Notes: a model not told the origin generated them from the sequence alone. Positions 48,442 to 58,500 are shown, numbered from the stretch's first letter. The stretch is DNA of 64,000 nucleotides from Fructobacillus parabroussonetiae (GCF_018437265.1 NZ_JAAMFL010000008.1:24045-88044), one strand, 5' to 3'. Numbers and translations are program-made.

Positions 48442-48577
48442 AATTTCAGGCCGAGAAACTAGCAGGGGGAAGCCCAACAAAATCTTTTTTAGAAATATTT
48501 GTCACGTTTCTTTAACAAAAACGAAAAAATGGGTTAGAATAAGAGTAGATAAACAAGAAAGGGGGAAGTAAGAAGAC

Positions 48578-48757
48578 ATGCAGAACAAACTTTTACCAAC
48601 GTTAATTGGCACGGTTGTCTACTTTCTAGTGATTCATTTCCTATTCTCATCGAACAGCCTTCGAATGGATCTCTTTTCCGCCGCTCTTTTCTTCCTCATC
48701 TTTACCGGTGTTAACTGGTTGCTACAACGTGGAAAAAAGCGCAACGAAGATAAGTGA
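48578..48757 (+). CDS. small two-helix membrane protein (59 aa)
   Basis: A 59-residue ORF, MQNKLLPTLIGTVVYFLVIH at the N-terminus, with two hydrophobic segments (about residues 6-23 and 32-49) and a basic end (RGKKRNEDK). An AAAGGGGGAAG ribosome site lies 9-13 nt upstream, somewhat far. It is followed by a strong terminator. Family not recognised. It lies divergent from pheST. Confidence 0.6.
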   Translation: MQNKLLPTLIGTVVYFLVIHFLFSSNSLRMDLFSAALFFLIFTGVNWLLQRGKKRNEDK

Positions 48758-48781
48758 CATTCCACAAACACAAATCAAATC

Positions 48782-48822
48782 AAAAAGTCGTACCAGCAAT
48801 TGATGCCGGTACGACTTTTTTA
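48782..48822. terminator. bidirectional terminator
   Basis: AAAAAGTCGTACC.GC-loop-GC.GGTACGACTTTTTT. Ends the small plus-strand gene and the converging dehydrogenase gene. Confidence 0.88.
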
Positions 48823-48851
48823 ATGAACCCAACGATCAAAACGTTCGACGA

Positions 48852-49784
48852 TTAGTTCACTTGATTTTTTGTTCCCTGACCCGCCAAAACATCGATAATG
48901 TTTTGCGCAGCCGTTTCGGCAATCGCCTTCTTAGCTTCTCGCGAACCACCCGCAACGTGTGGCAAAACATAGGTGTTTTCGAGCGACAGCAATTCGTTTG
49001 ATGGTGAAATTGGTTCCTTTTCGACAACATCCAAACCAGCAGATGCAATTTCACCAGCCTTCAAGGCAATGATCAAAGCGGCTTCGTCCACAACCGGACC
49101 ACGACCAACATTGACCAAAACAGCGCTTTGCTTCATCTTCTTAAAGGCTGCTTCATTAATCAGCTTGGTTGTTTGTGGCGTTGCCGGCAATGTTGAGACA
49201 ACAAAGTCCGCCTTTTCAAAAATTTCATCCAAAGCAGCCATTCGACCGTTTGGCACGTCCTTATCGTGACGGGCATAGGCCAAAACCTCGACGCCAAAAC
49301 CAGTCAATAACTCGGCAATCGTCCGACCAATGTGGCCAAATCCCAAGATTCCGACAACTTTCTTTGACACTTGCATACCAGGATGCGAAGCACCGTATGC
49401 CTTCGCTTTGTCATCAGTGATACCACGCTTATCGGTATCATACAAACGACCGGCCATCAGCATCAAGGCAACGGCGGTTTCGGCGACGGCCGTCGCGTTG
49501 GCACCGGGTGTGTTGGCGACCACAATGCCGCGGTCCTTCGCTGCGTCCAAATCAACGTTGTCATAGCCCACCCCATGGCGAGCAATGACTTTTAGATTTG
49601 GGAAACGATCCATGACCGTTCCATCAATCTTGTACATCATTAACAAGATACCAACCACGTCAGGATCCGCTGCAAAGTCGGCATCCTTCGTTTGCGAATT
49701 AACGACCACTTCGTAACCGGCCTGTTGTAATTCCTGGATGGCACTTTCGTTAACCCCATCAAACACTAAAATCTTTTTTGTCAT
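48852..49784 (-). CDS. D-2-hydroxyacid dehydrogenase
   Basis: A 310-residue NAD(P)-dependent dehydrogenase of the SerA/hydroxypyruvate-reductase group. Nucleotide fold GFGHIG, catalytic Arg in NVGRGPVVDE, Glu in VVEKEP, His in LPHVAGGS. The substrate may be phosphoglycerate, hydroxypyruvate or a branched 2-oxoacid; it lacks the ACT domain of full-length SerA. It differs clearly from the ldhD enzyme in this window. Start follows AGGGAGTTCTT. Confidence 0.88.
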   Translation of the reverse strand: MTKKILVFDGVNESAIQELQQAGYEVVVNSQTKDADFAADPDVVGILLMMYKIDGTVMDRFPNLKVIARHGVGYDNVDLDAAKDRGIVVANTPGANATAVAETAVALMLMAGRLYDTDKRGITDDKAKAYGASHPGMQVSKKVVGILGFGHIGRTIAELLTGFGVEVLAYARHDKDVPNGRMAALDEIFEKADFVVSTLPATPQTTKLINEAAFKKMKQSAVLVNVGRGPVVDEAALIIALKAGEIASAGLDVVEKEPISPSNELLSLENTYVLPHVAGGSREAKKAIAETAAQNIIDVLAGQGTKNQVN

Positions 49785-49820
49785 AAGAACTCCCTTCCCT
49801 TTTGTTGTAACGCAATGACC

Positions 49821-51608
49821 TTACTTTTTCAAAAGCTTTTCCAACTGCGTTAACCGTTCGTCAAAGACGGCAAAGGCCGCATCCAAATAATCACCCTTTT
49901 CCATATCAACGCCCGCATGGCGCATGACAGCGAGTGGGTTTTCAGAAGACCCCGCCTTCAAATAATCTTTGTATGATTCTGCTTGTTGCTTGGTTAGGAT
50001 GCCCTGTGCCAAGGACGTGGCTGCAGCCTCACCCGTTGCATACTGGTAGACGTAGAAATTGTAATAGAAGTGTGGAATTCGCGTCCATTCATAGGCAATT
50101 TCTGGATCAGCCAGCACATCCGGACCATAGAACTTTTGGTTCAATTGACCATAAAAGTCAGCCATCACTTCGGCCGTCAAGGGTTGACCGGCCGCATCTT
50201 GTTCATGAATCCAAGCTTCAAATTCAGCGAACTGCGTTTGGCGGAAGACCGTTCCCTTAAAGCCATCAAGGTATTGATTTAAAATAAAGGCCTTCACCCG
50301 ATCATCATCCGTTTGCTTCAACAGATAATCCGTCAGCAAGCTTTCGTTTGTCGTCGAGGCAATTTCGGCCAAGAAAATAGGGTAATCGCCATAGTGATAA
50401 GGCTGGTTATGCCGTGTCAGATAGGAATGAACCGTGTGCCCCATTTCGTGAACCAAGGTATAGACATTGTCTAGCGTATCTTGCCAGTTCAGCAAAATAT
50501 AGGGGTTGGTATCATAAGCACCACCCGAGTATGCACCCGACCGCTTTCCCTTATTTTCAACAACATCAATCCAGCGTTCGGCAAAGGCCTTCTTCACAAT
50601 GGCCAAGTAATCTTCCCCAAGTGGTGCCAGAGCCGCCAGGGCAATTTCTTTGGCCTTTTCATAAGTGACTGGAAAGTCAACATCATCAACCAAAGAAACG
50701 TAAAGATCATAGTTGTGAATTGTTTCTTGCCCAAGCACTCGCTTACGCAAGGCAACATAACGGTGCAGAAGTGACAGGTTCTCATCGACCTTTTTTTCAA
50801 GGGTTTGATAAACCGTCACTGGAATCTGATTACTCGTGACCGCTGCTTCTTGTGCTGATTGATAGTGACGAACCTTTGCCAAGAAGTTGTGCTTTTTAAC
50901 GGTTGCCGAAAGGGTCGAAGCAAAGGTGTTTTGCAAGGCCATGTAAGCATCATAGAGCGATTGAAAGGCTTCTTGACGTTGTCCAGGGTTCTTTGAGCGG
51001 AGCATGATGGCATAAAGGCCATTGGTCAACTCCTTGATTTCCCCGTTTTCATCCATCACGTCGCCAAAGTCGATATCGGCGTTATCCAAAACTGAAAAAG
51101 TCTGCTCCGCCGATGACATGACCGTTGAGGCACCAGCAAGTAACGCTTCCTGATCAGCCGGCAGCGTATGCGCCTTTTCACTGAGTAAAACATCAAAAAA
51201 ATGTTGGTAGGGAAGCAGTTTCTCTTCTTTCAAATACTTAGACAAGAGGTCTTCATCCATGCCCAGCACTTCTGGTTGGAAGAAGGCGGTTGCCGAAGTT
51301 ACCTGGGCTAACAAATCCTGCACCTGGGCATTCATACCTGCATAAGTCGCATTGGCCGTATCTTGGTCAAACTTCTGATGGGCATAAACATAGAGCTTTT
51401 CAAAAGCCCGTTCAATCCGAAGATCTTCTTCTAACCCCGCCAACAAACGGTCGGCAGAATCAGCCAGATGACCCTGAAATTCGGCCAACTTTGGCAGTTC
51501 CGACTGCAATTGTGTGAAGGCTTTTTGGTATGCCGCGTCCGATTCAAAGACCGTTGTCAGATCCCAAGTCAGTTCTTCTGGTAATTCTTCGCGCGTAATT
51601 TGTCCCAT
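49821..51608 (-). CDS. pepF: oligoendopeptidase F
   Basis: A 595-residue M3B metallopeptidase cleaving short peptides in the cytoplasm. Zinc motif HEMGH near residue 387 within LVHEMGHTVHSYL. The helical N-terminal lobe is intact. ATG 51608 follows AAAAGGGGTATCGAGC; upstream in-frame codons belong to the end of coiA's spacer. It lies 45 nt downstream of coiA, the usual lactic acid bacterial arrangement. Confidence 0.94.
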   Translation of the reverse strand: MGQITREELPEELTWDLTTVFESDAAYQKAFTQLQSELPKLAEFQGHLADSADRLLAGLEEDLRIERAFEKLYVYAHQKFDQDTANATYAGMNAQVQDLLAQVTSATAFFQPEVLGMDEDLLSKYLKEEKLLPYQHFFDVLLSEKAHTLPADQEALLAGASTVMSSAEQTFSVLDNADIDFGDVMDENGEIKELTNGLYAIMLRSKNPGQRQEAFQSLYDAYMALQNTFASTLSATVKKHNFLAKVRHYQSAQEAAVTSNQIPVTVYQTLEKKVDENLSLLHRYVALRKRVLGQETIHNYDLYVSLVDDVDFPVTYEKAKEIALAALAPLGEDYLAIVKKAFAERWIDVVENKGKRSGAYSGGAYDTNPYILLNWQDTLDNVYTLVHEMGHTVHSYLTRHNQPYHYGDYPIFLAEIASTTNESLLTDYLLKQTDDDRVKAFILNQYLDGFKGTVFRQTQFAEFEAWIHEQDAAGQPLTAEVMADFYGQLNQKFYGPDVLADPEIAYEWTRIPHFYYNFYVYQYATGEAAATSLAQGILTKQQAESYKDYLKAGSSENPLAVMRHAGVDMEKGDYLDAAFAVFDERLTQLEKLLKK

Positions 51609-51653
51609 GCTCGATACCCCTTTTGCTTTTCTCCAGTTTAACATAGGGGCCCG

Positions 51654-52697
51654 TCATTCGATAAATCGAAGGAGCTTTTTAATGGCAAGTTGTCCCCCTT
51701 TGCCAGACAGGCAACCAATTGCAAATAACTCGCTTAAATAGCTGGACAACAGCTCTTCTTGTTGATCAAAGCCCGGGTAAAAATAACGGGCCGTCCGCAA
51801 GGCAAGCCATTCCATCCGCAAGCCCTCTTTTCCAGCTTTTTCGATTAGTAAGTAAACCGTTAGACGAAATTGCCAATTCGCAATTTTTAAGCCGAAGGCC
51901 CTGCCTCGTAAAAAGATGGCCGGCAGTTGGTCCACCCGTTGCCCGCGCTCATAAAGGTAACCAACCAAACGGGCATCGATTTGTTCACGGGCTAACTGTA
52001 AGGCAAGCTTGCTCCGTTGCCGTTCATCATCTAAGGGACGAGCAGCCAAGTGATCACTCTTTTTCTCCCGCTGAAACACACGGTGCCAAGCCGCTAAGCC
52101 CCCTTTATTCAACGAGAGCGGATCCTTCAAAACCCTTTTGTCCGACAACCGTTTTTTAAAATCAACCCGTGCAAAGTGGCTTTCTTCAACAAAACCTTTG
52201 TCCTGGGCCAAATAATACCAAAGTCGTCCGGAGACCCAAAAACGGCAAATCGTCGCCACTGACAAGTGCTTGCGATAATAATTGGGACCAAGCAGCCACC
52301 AGACGCGAATCCCCGCCTTGGCATAACCAGCGTTTCGACTCAAAAGATCGCCTTTTGAAATCGGGGAGCACTGGTACTCAATGGCAACCTGATTACCCGG
52401 CCGGCCGACCAATAAATCGGGTCGCTGCGCAATGCCGCTGAGAACGGGCTCCACTAAAACTGGCAACTTGCCCCTAAAATACCGATAAAGGGCAAGTTTT
52501 TCCGCTAAGTGTTCAGGCGTTTCGCCCTCCGAAAAACCAGTACAGTCCTTTTTGGCGACATGGGCAAAATGGGCGATTTTCTCCTCGCCCTGCTTCAATC
52601 GAACCGGGCCACGGCAGCCGGGGCAAAGATAGATTTCGTTTTTCTTCGCTTTTTCGGCAAAGCAATAATCATTTCGAATTGTTACCGCTATTAACAT
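51654..52697 (-). CDS. coiA: competence protein CoiA
   Basis: A 347-residue CoiA-family protein. N-terminal zinc-ribbon-like C25-PG-C28 with later H46 and C52; then a restriction-nuclease-like core (RPDLLVGRPGNQVAIEYQCS). CoiA promotes recombination after DNA uptake in streptococci. The ATG lies only 5 nt after a terminator hairpin, and its ribosome site (GAGG at 52708-52711) is inside that stem. No ComX CIN-box was seen close by. Confidence 0.88.
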   Translation of the reverse strand: MLIAVTIRNDYCFAEKAKKNEIYLCPGCRGPVRLKQGEEKIAHFAHVAKKDCTGFSEGETPEHLAEKLALYRYFRGKLPVLVEPVLSGIAQRPDLLVGRPGNQVAIEYQCSPISKGDLLSRNAGYAKAGIRVWWLLGPNYYRKHLSVATICRFWVSGRLWYYLAQDKGFVEESHFARVDFKKRLSDKRVLKDPLSLNKGGLAAWHRVFQREKKSDHLAARPLDDERQRSKLALQLAREQIDARLVGYLYERGQRVDQLPAIFLRGRAFGLKIANWQFRLTVYLLIEKAGKEGLRMEWLALRTARYFYPGFDQQEELLSSYLSELFAIGCLSGKGGQLAIKKLLRFIE

Positions 52698-52699
52698 AA

Positions 52700-52742
52700 T
52701 AAAAACACCTCACTCAGTGAATAACACGAGTGAGGTGTTTTA
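52700..52742 (-). terminator. terminator of the gln operon, overlapping the coiA ribosome site
   Basis: AAAACACCTCACT pairs perfectly with AGTGAGGTGTTTT (13 bp, 14-nt loop). The 3' arm on the minus strand contains GAGG, the only ribosome site for coiA. Confidence 0.85.
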
Positions 52743-52756
52743 AATGCTATTAAGAA

Positions 52757-54208
52757 TTAAGCAATTTTCTTTTTCAACCAGTTTGATAACCAAGTCAACA
52801 GCGTAATCACAATCAAGTAAATGACGGCGATAATGGCCCAGACACGGAATCCCTGTGAATTTCGAGCAACAATCAAGGTACCCGTTTGCGTCAATTCCAA
52901 AATACCGATGGCCGACAAGATTGACGTGTCCTTCAAGGTAATGATGAATTGGTTAACAAAGGATGGCACCGTAATCTTCAGCCCTTGGGGCACAATGACT
53001 TTCCAGATAGCCTGACGGTGCGTCAAACCAAGCGAACGAGCCGCTTCCATCTGGCCAGCATCAACGGCCTCAAAGCCACCCCGGACAAAGGCCCCGGTAT
53101 AGGCACCTTCGTTTAAGATCAACGTCAAAATACCGGCAGTGAAAGCTGGAATTTTGACGCCAATCACACCTGGCAACCCGATGTAAATGAAGAAGGCCAA
53201 AACCATCAGTGGCAAACCACGGAAGGCGTAAATAATGGTGGTTGACAAACCACGCCAGAACTTGGATTCAGAAATTCCCATAATTCCGAGCAAAAGGCCC
53301 CAAAGGGAAGCGAGCACAATACCAGCCACAGTTAACTTCGCGGTTTCCAGCAAGCCCTTCCAGAAAGCGTTCTGGTTGGACTTTAGGATTCCCCAGGTCG
53401 TCTTGTTATCGGAAGCTGAACCAACAAAAGTCGACTGACTCGAATTCAGGTACTTGTTGATGATTTTATCGTAAGTCCCGTCCTTCTTCATCGCGGCCAA
53501 AGTCGTGTTGAATTGCTCCAACAACTGGGCGTTTTGCCCCTTCTTTACGAAGAAGCCAACGCCACCTGCGTTGCCCAAGTCCTTTGGATTACGAACTTGC
53601 AGCTTCACGCCGTTTTTAATGGCGTATTGAATGACCGGATAATCTTCGAAGGTGGCCGCCGTGTTGCCGTTGACCACATCGTTGTACATCGTATCCGTAT
53701 CGTTAAAGTACTTCACTTTAAAGCCGTACTTATCCTTTAAAGAAGCACCATAGGCAGCGGCAGCCGTTCCAGTCTTCAAGGCAACGGTCTTGCCCTTCAA
53801 ATCCGACAAAGATTTGATCTTTGAGTTCGGCTTCGTAATCCAAGCCACACCGGATTGATAATAAGGAGTTGAAACGTCGTAAACTTCTTTTCGTGAATCG
53901 TTAATCATCATCCCGGCGATAATACCGTCGGCCTGACCATTGGCAACCATTTGAGCAGCGGCGTTAAAGGACATTGGCTTCAGCGTGTAAGTAAAGTTAT
54001 TCCGCTTGGCCACTTCCTTCAGAATATCCATGTCAATTCCAACGTAATTATTATTCTTATCTTGAAAGTCAAAGGGTGCGTACGTGGCATCCGTTGAAAT
54101 TACGTAGTTTGGTTTTGAATCTGCACTGGCAGTGTTTCCCGCTACAAAGGCAGCGAAAAACATGGCAACCAGCACAGTCAAAAGCGGCTTTAACCGTTTC
54201 TTGACCAT
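52757..54208 (-). CDS. polar amino acid ABC receptor-permease fusion 1 (GlnP-like)
   Basis: A 483-residue fusion. Signal peptide (residues 1-29), one extracellular solute-binding domain (SBP type 3, to about residue 265), then a five-helix permease with the EAA-like motif [18 protein letters not shown]. It should capture a polar amino acid such as glutamine or glutamate. Start follows AGAGGAAGAATAGACC. It is a paralogue of the fusion at 54988-56436, and the ATPase gene lies between the two. Compared with lactococcal GlnP it has one binding domain instead of two. Confidence 0.9.
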   Translation of the reverse strand: MVKKRLKPLLTVLVAMFFAAFVAGNTASADSKPNYVISTDATYAPFDFQDKNNNYVGIDMDILKEVAKRNNFTYTLKPMSFNAAAQMVANGQADGIIAGMMINDSRKEVYDVSTPYYQSGVAWITKPNSKIKSLSDLKGKTVALKTGTAAAAYGASLKDKYGFKVKYFNDTDTMYNDVVNGNTAATFEDYPVIQYAIKNGVKLQVRNPKDLGNAGGVGFFVKKGQNAQLLEQFNTTLAAMKKDGTYDKIINKYLNSSQSTFVGSASDNKTTWGILKSNQNAFWKGLLETAKLTVAGIVLASLWGLLLGIMGISESKFWRGLSTTIIYAFRGLPLMVLAFFIYIGLPGVIGVKIPAFTAGILTLILNEGAYTGAFVRGGFEAVDAGQMEAARSLGLTHRQAIWKVIVPQGLKITVPSFVNQFIITLKDTSILSAIGILELTQTGTLIVARNSQGFRVWAIIAVIYLIVITLLTWLSNWLKKKIA

Positions 54209-54241
54209 GGTCTATTCTTCCTCTCGTTTATCAAGAAGAAC

Positions 54242-54991
54242 TCAGGCTTGCATGACCTTCGATAGGAAGGTTTGCAATCGTTCGTTCTTCGGTGCTGTAA
54301 AGATTTGTTCTGGCGTACCGGATTCTTGAATCTTTCCAGATTCGAAGAAAACAACACGGTCAGCCACTTGTTTAGCAAAGCCCATTTCGTGGGTCACGAT
54401 AATCATCGTCATTCCCATCTTGGCCAAGTGCTTCATCACGTCCAGAACATCCCCAACCACTTCGGGATCCAAAGCAGAAGTTGGTTCGTCAAAGAGCATG
54501 ATGTCTGGATCCATTGCCAAGGCACGGGCAATGGCGATTCGTTGCTTTTGTCCACCAGACAATGATGAAACCGGTGCATCAGCCTTATCAGGCAAGCCAA
54601 CCGTTTCCAGCAATTCCTTTGCCTTCTTTTCGGCTTCAGCCTTTGTCATCTTGCCCAATTGAACGGGTGCTAAGGTGATGTTATCAATGACGGAATAATT
54701 ATTAAAGAGATTGAAATTCTGGAAAACCATTCCGATGTTTTCGCGGACCTTATTAATATTGGTCTTTGGATCTGAAATGTCATAACCATCAACTTCGATT
54801 ACACCAGAATTTGGCTTTTCAAGTTGATTGAGCATTCGCAAGAACGTCGACTTACCGGAACCAGAAGGGCCAATCATCACGACCACTTCATTATCCATGA
54901 CGTCCAGGGAAATATCGCGTAAGACATGGTTATCACCATATGACTTGTTGACTTTGTCAACGTGTACTTTCACTTGTTTCTCTTCACTCAT
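54242..54991 (-). CDS. glnQ: polar amino acid ABC transporter ATPase (GlnQ-like)
   Basis: A 249-residue ATPase: Walker [10 protein letters not shown] (about residues 38-46), signature [17 protein letters not shown], Walker [15 protein letters not shown] and switch VTHEMGF. It energises the receptor-permease fusions on both sides. Start overlaps the upstream fusion's stop as ATGA, and the downstream fusion starts 33 nt after its stop. Confidence 0.95.
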   Translation of the reverse strand: MSEEKQVKVHVDKVNKSYGDNHVLRDISLDVMDNEVVVMIGPSGSGKSTFLRMLNQLEKPNSGVIEVDGYDISDPKTNINKVRENIGMVFQNFNLFNNYSVIDNITLAPVQLGKMTKAEAEKKAKELLETVGLPDKADAPVSSLSGGQKQRIAIARALAMDPDIMLFDEPTSALDPEVVGDVLDVMKHLAKMGMTMIIVTHEMGFAKQVADRVVFFESGKIQESGTPEQIFTAPKNERLQTFLSKVMQA

Positions 54992-56436
54992 GCGTTTGTC
55001 CTTTTTTCAACCCAGTTACTGAGCAAAGTCAGTAACGTTATTACTACTAAGTATATCATAGCCACGATTGCCCAGACACGGAAACCTTGTGAATTCCGCG
55101 TCACAATCAAGGTACCAGTCTGCGTCAATTCCAAGATACCAATTGCTGACAACAAGGAGGTATCCTTCAAGGTGATGATGAACTGGTTAATGAAGGATGG
55201 CACCATCAAACGGAGCCCCTGGGGAATAATCACCCGACGCATTGCCTGGCCATGTGACAGGCCAAGGGAACGGGCCGCTTCCATCTGACCACCATCGACA
55301 GAATTAAATCCACCGCGAACAAAGGCGCCGATGTAGGCTCCTTCATTCAAGACCAAGGTCAGAATTCCTGCCGTCCAAGCCGAAATCTTCGTGCCGGTAA
55401 CGGCTGGAATCCCGATGTATAGGAAGAAGGCCAAGACCAGCATTGGCATGCCGCGGAAGATGTAAACCACAATGGTTGACAAGCCTCGCATTAAGCTGTT
55501 TTTCGAAACACCCAAGACCCCGAGAAGCAGTCCCCACAGCGACGCAAGGACAATCCCAACAACGGTCAAGTAAAGGGTTTGTTTCAAACCAGACCAGAAG
55601 GCTGCCCGGTTCGTCTTCAAGATGCCCCAAACGGTACTGTTATCCTTGGCTGAACCAGTGAAGGTTGAAGCCTTGGCTGAAAGGTACTTGTTGACGACTT
55701 TGTCATAGGTACCATTCTTCTTAATCGTGGCCAGACCCTTGTTAAAGTCGGCTAGAAGTGCTTGGTTTTCACCCTTCTTTACGGCAAAGCCGAGGTCACC
55801 GGCAGCAAAGGGCGCCTTGGGATTTTGGACCTTCAAAGCGGTGCCGTTTTTAATGGTGTATTGCAAGACCGGCAGATCCGCAAAAGTGGCCACCGAATTA
55901 CCATTAATGACATCACGATAAACCGTATCGGAATCCGAGAAATAACTAATTTGGAAACCGTATTGGTCCTTGATGCTTTCCGCGTATTCGGCACCGGCCG
56001 TCCCCGTTTTCAAGGCCACCGTCTTACCCTTCAAGTCAGACAGGGAATGAATTTTTGAATTCTTCGCTGTTGCCCAGGCAATCCCTGTTTTATAATAAGG
56101 ATCAGAAAAGTCGTAGACCTGCTTTCGGTCATCGGTAATGGTTGTCCCGGCAATCACCCCATCGGCCTGCGAGGAGGCAACCGACTGCATGGCCGCGTTA
56201 AAGGCCATCGGCTTCACCGTATAGGTAAAGCCGGCCGCTTTGGCGATTTCTTTTAACAAATCTTGGTCAATCCCAATGTATTTGTTATTTTTATCTTGAA
56301 AATCAAAGGGCGCATACGTTGCGTCCGACGTGATTGTGTAGTGTGGCTCACTCGCCTTTACCGGTTGACTCGATAGGCCAAGTAAAGCAAAGACGGCAGC
56401 TAAGGCCACCACAACTGTTGTTAATCCTTTTTTCAT
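54988..56436 (-). CDS. polar amino acid ABC receptor-permease fusion 2 (GlnP-like)
   Basis: A 482-residue paralogue of fusion 1 with the same plan: signal peptide (residues 1-28), one SBP domain, permease with [21 protein letters not shown] 56436 follows AAGAGGGGTTACAT; longer readings start without a ribosome site. It leads the operon fusion2-glnQ-fusion1. The two permeases could form a heterodimer on a GlnQ dimer, or two separate transporters sharing the ATPase. Confidence 0.9.
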   Translation of the reverse strand: MKKGLTTVVVALAAVFALLGLSSQPVKASEPHYTITSDATYAPFDFQDKNNKYIGIDQDLLKEIAKAAGFTYTVKPMAFNAAMQSVASSQADGVIAGTTITDDRKQVYDFSDPYYKTGIAWATAKNSKIHSLSDLKGKTVALKTGTAGAEYAESIKDQYGFQISYFSDSDTVYRDVINGNSVATFADLPVLQYTIKNGTALKVQNPKAPFAAGDLGFAVKKGENQALLADFNKGLATIKKNGTYDKVVNKYLSAKASTFTGSAKDNSTVWGILKTNRAAFWSGLKQTLYLTVVGIVLASLWGLLLGVLGVSKNSLMRGLSTIVVYIFRGMPMLVLAFFLYIGIPAVTGTKISAWTAGILTLVLNEGAYIGAFVRGGFNSVDGGQMEAARSLGLSHGQAMRRVIIPQGLRLMVPSFINQFIITLKDTSLLSAIGILELTQTGTLIVTRNSQGFRVWAIVAMIYLVVITLLTLLSNWVEKRTNA

Positions 56437-56575
56437 ATGTAACCCCTCTTGCTCGAATGACTTTAGTCTAGCAGTCACTGCGAAGAGCAAGATGAATTAC
56501 GTCAGATATTCTAACATTAATTTAATAAATGGTCTAGTCCTTTAACAGTCATCAAGGAAGAAAGATGAGAGCTTC

Positions 56576-57568
56576 ATGAATTACATTACCCAGACAATCG
56601 AACCCTGGATGCCGGCCGGCGCCCTCAAGGCAAAGGCTGATATGGCAACGATTGTCCAAGAAAACGGTTGGCAACGGCTGCCAATCGAGCGCTACAACGA
56701 TGCCCGCTTCCCCGCAGCCCTTCGGCTGGAAAAAATTAATCAGTTTTTGACTGGAATTGGTCTAGGTGATGTCGTACTCCATCAATTCCCAACTTACATG
56801 TCTGAAGACTTCGAAGAGGCCTTCCAAAAAGAAGTCCAACGACGGGGTGGTCATTATGTTCTCTTAATCCACGACTTTGAGCCCCTCCGGGTGAAACGGG
56901 AAAACGCCTGGGAATGGGCTTTAGCTCAAAAAGCCGACCTTGTTGTTGTTCACAGTCCAGCCATGGCCGACGCTTTAAGACAACACGGGGTCGACTGCCC
57001 GCTCATCACCCTTGACCTCTTCGACTATTTGGGCCCCAGTCCGGCTACTGCACCGACTTTTTCAAAGGTCATCAATTATGCTGGCACCTGGCAAAAAGCC
57101 CCTTGGCTGAAAGAATACCAAGGGCCAGCCCTCGCGCTTTTCGGGACACGACCAAAACGTTGGAAGGAAGTTCGCTTACCTGACAACATCGACTGGATTG
57201 GCGCCTTTTCACCAGACGACATTGCCCTGGCCTTCCAATCGGGCTTCGGCCTTCTTTGGGACTCGGACTATGACGATAAATTTTTTCAATCCTATACCCA
57301 GTTAAACGCCCCTCACAAGGCCTCCCTTTATTTAAAAGCCGGCTTACCGCTCATTGTTTGGTCACAATCTTATCTGGCGGAGCTGGTCGAAAAGGAGCAG
57401 ATTGGCTTTTCCATTCACTCGCTTTCGGAGCTCAATGAGAAAGTAGCAGCGGCGACAGCAGCCGATTACCGTCGTTATCAAGAAAACCTGCGCCCCCTGC
57501 AAGACATGGTCAATCACGGTTCCTACACAAAAATCATGCTTGAAAAGGTTGCGGCCTTTTTCAAGTAG
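56576..57568 (+). CDS. Gtf3-like / galactofuranosyltransferase-family glycosyltransferase
   Basis: A 330-residue GT-B enzyme resembling Gtf3-type accessory glucosyltransferases and bacterial galactofuranosyltransferases (HYVLLIHDFEPLR near residue 100, GFGLLWDSD, and the C-terminal YLKAGLPLIVW). It probably adds a sugar in cell-surface glycan or glycoprotein synthesis. It stands alone between two promoter/terminator regions, so its pathway is not given by neighbours. Start follows the weak AGATGAGAGCTTC. Confidence 0.75.
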   Translation: MNYITQTIEPWMPAGALKAKADMATIVQENGWQRLPIERYNDARFPAALRLEKINQFLTGIGLGDVVLHQFPTYMSEDFEEAFQKEVQRRGGHYVLLIHDFEPLRVKRENAWEWALAQKADLVVVHSPAMADALRQHGVDCPLITLDLFDYLGPSPATAPTFSKVINYAGTWQKAPWLKEYQGPALALFGTRPKRWKEVRLPDNIDWIGAFSPDDIALAFQSGFGLLWDSDYDDKFFQSYTQLNAPHKASLYLKAGLPLIVWSQSYLAELVEKEQIGFSIHSLSELNEKVAAATAADYRRYQENLRPLQDMVNHGSYTKIMLEKVAAFFK

Positions 57569-57577
57569 CAAACAGCG

Positions 57578-57613
57578 AAAAGTCGTGCAGGAAAATTCCT
57601 GCACGACTTTTTC
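57578..57613. terminator. terminator of the glycosyltransferase gene
   Basis: AAAAGTCGTGCAGG-AAAATT-CCTGCACGACTTTTT, usable on both strands. Confidence 0.88.
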
Positions 57614-57633
57614 TTACCCTAAATGACCTTTAC

Positions 57634-58257
57634 TCACTGTGGCAAACTGGTTTGATTTGTTGGTAGAAAGGTAAACTTTTTTGATGAATTAGCTAAATCA
57701 AACAAACCACTTGTATAGTTAATTTCATCCTGATGGTCACGATAAGCAGCCATCAGTTCATCCTGGCTAACCGTTTGATACGTTTTCCAATAAGAATTTT
57801 GAGCACTGTAATCCGCCAGGTCAACAGCTGTCGATTCAATTTCAGAAGCAGTAAAAGTCCCATCGTGATTATCCGTGTACATGACGGTATGTTCAGGCAT
57901 ACCACCAGCTCCTTCCCCGTCATCAACAATCACAATTTTATCTGGATCACCCATGTATATCGTGTAATGCGTCTTATAGCCGGTGCCATAATCTGTAGGC
58001 AACTCCTTATAAATCAACAAAGCCAATTGCGTTTTTTGTGGAAGGGACGAAAAAGTGCGATTAACTTGGCCACTTTGTTTATCCATCGATTTGGATGTGC
58101 TAATTCTTGCGTTGGCCCTTTAACTCGTCGACGTCGATTTCTCGGCCTTATTTTGCGAGACCGTGGCAGATTGACTTTTTCCTATAAAGAAAGCACCCAC
58201 CAAAACCGCAGCTACCAAAACAAAAGCTGCTGGAACCATCAATCCTTTGCTTTTCAT
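57634..58257 (-). pseudogene. secreted/anchored protein gene interrupted by in-frame TAA
   Basis: From ATG 58257, behind a strong AAGAGGAGTGGGA site, 45 codons give a hydrophobic signal/anchor (about residues 7-26) and a polar Ser/Thr/Lys stretch. Then TAA (58122-58120). The same frame is open for another 161 codons to 57634, including a beta-rich domain (TIYMGDPDKIVIVDDGEG, NHDGTFTASEIESTAVDLAD). The inner ATG at 58086 has no ribosome site, so the body would not be made without readthrough. Most likely a single secreted protein of about 207 codons with a nonsense mutation in its linker, or a sequence error. Family not recognised. Confidence 0.6.
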
Positions 58258-58312
58258 TCCCACTCCTCTTTTATCTCTTTTTTACCTAATGCCGATGGTA
58301 CACTTCTTCAAT

Positions 58313-58353
58313 AAAAAAAGCATCGATATTTTAAGCATACTCGATGTTTTTTT
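58313..58353. terminator. hairpin with A/T runs
   Basis: AAAAAAAGCATCGA pairs with TCGATGTTTTTTT across a 14-nt loop. It lies in the 243-base gene-free stretch 58258-58500, which otherwise holds only AT-rich sequence and the next terminator. Confidence 0.6.
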
Positions 58354-58428
58354 AAGGGCATTTTTTATTGAAAAATAATGGGAAACTCACGACTCATTTT
58401 ATGCTCATGCTGATGGTCGAAACATTTC

Positions 58429-58467
58429 AAAAAAAGTCCTACAGAGTTCTCTCTGCACGACTTTTCT
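58429..58467 (-). terminator. terminator of the DUF805 gene
   Basis: AAAAGTCGTGCAGAG-AGAA-CTCTGTAGGACTTTTTTT on the minus strand with two mismatches. Confidence 0.75.
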
Positions 58468-58500
58468 AAAAGATCAAAATTTATTTTCCTGCGTTCATCA

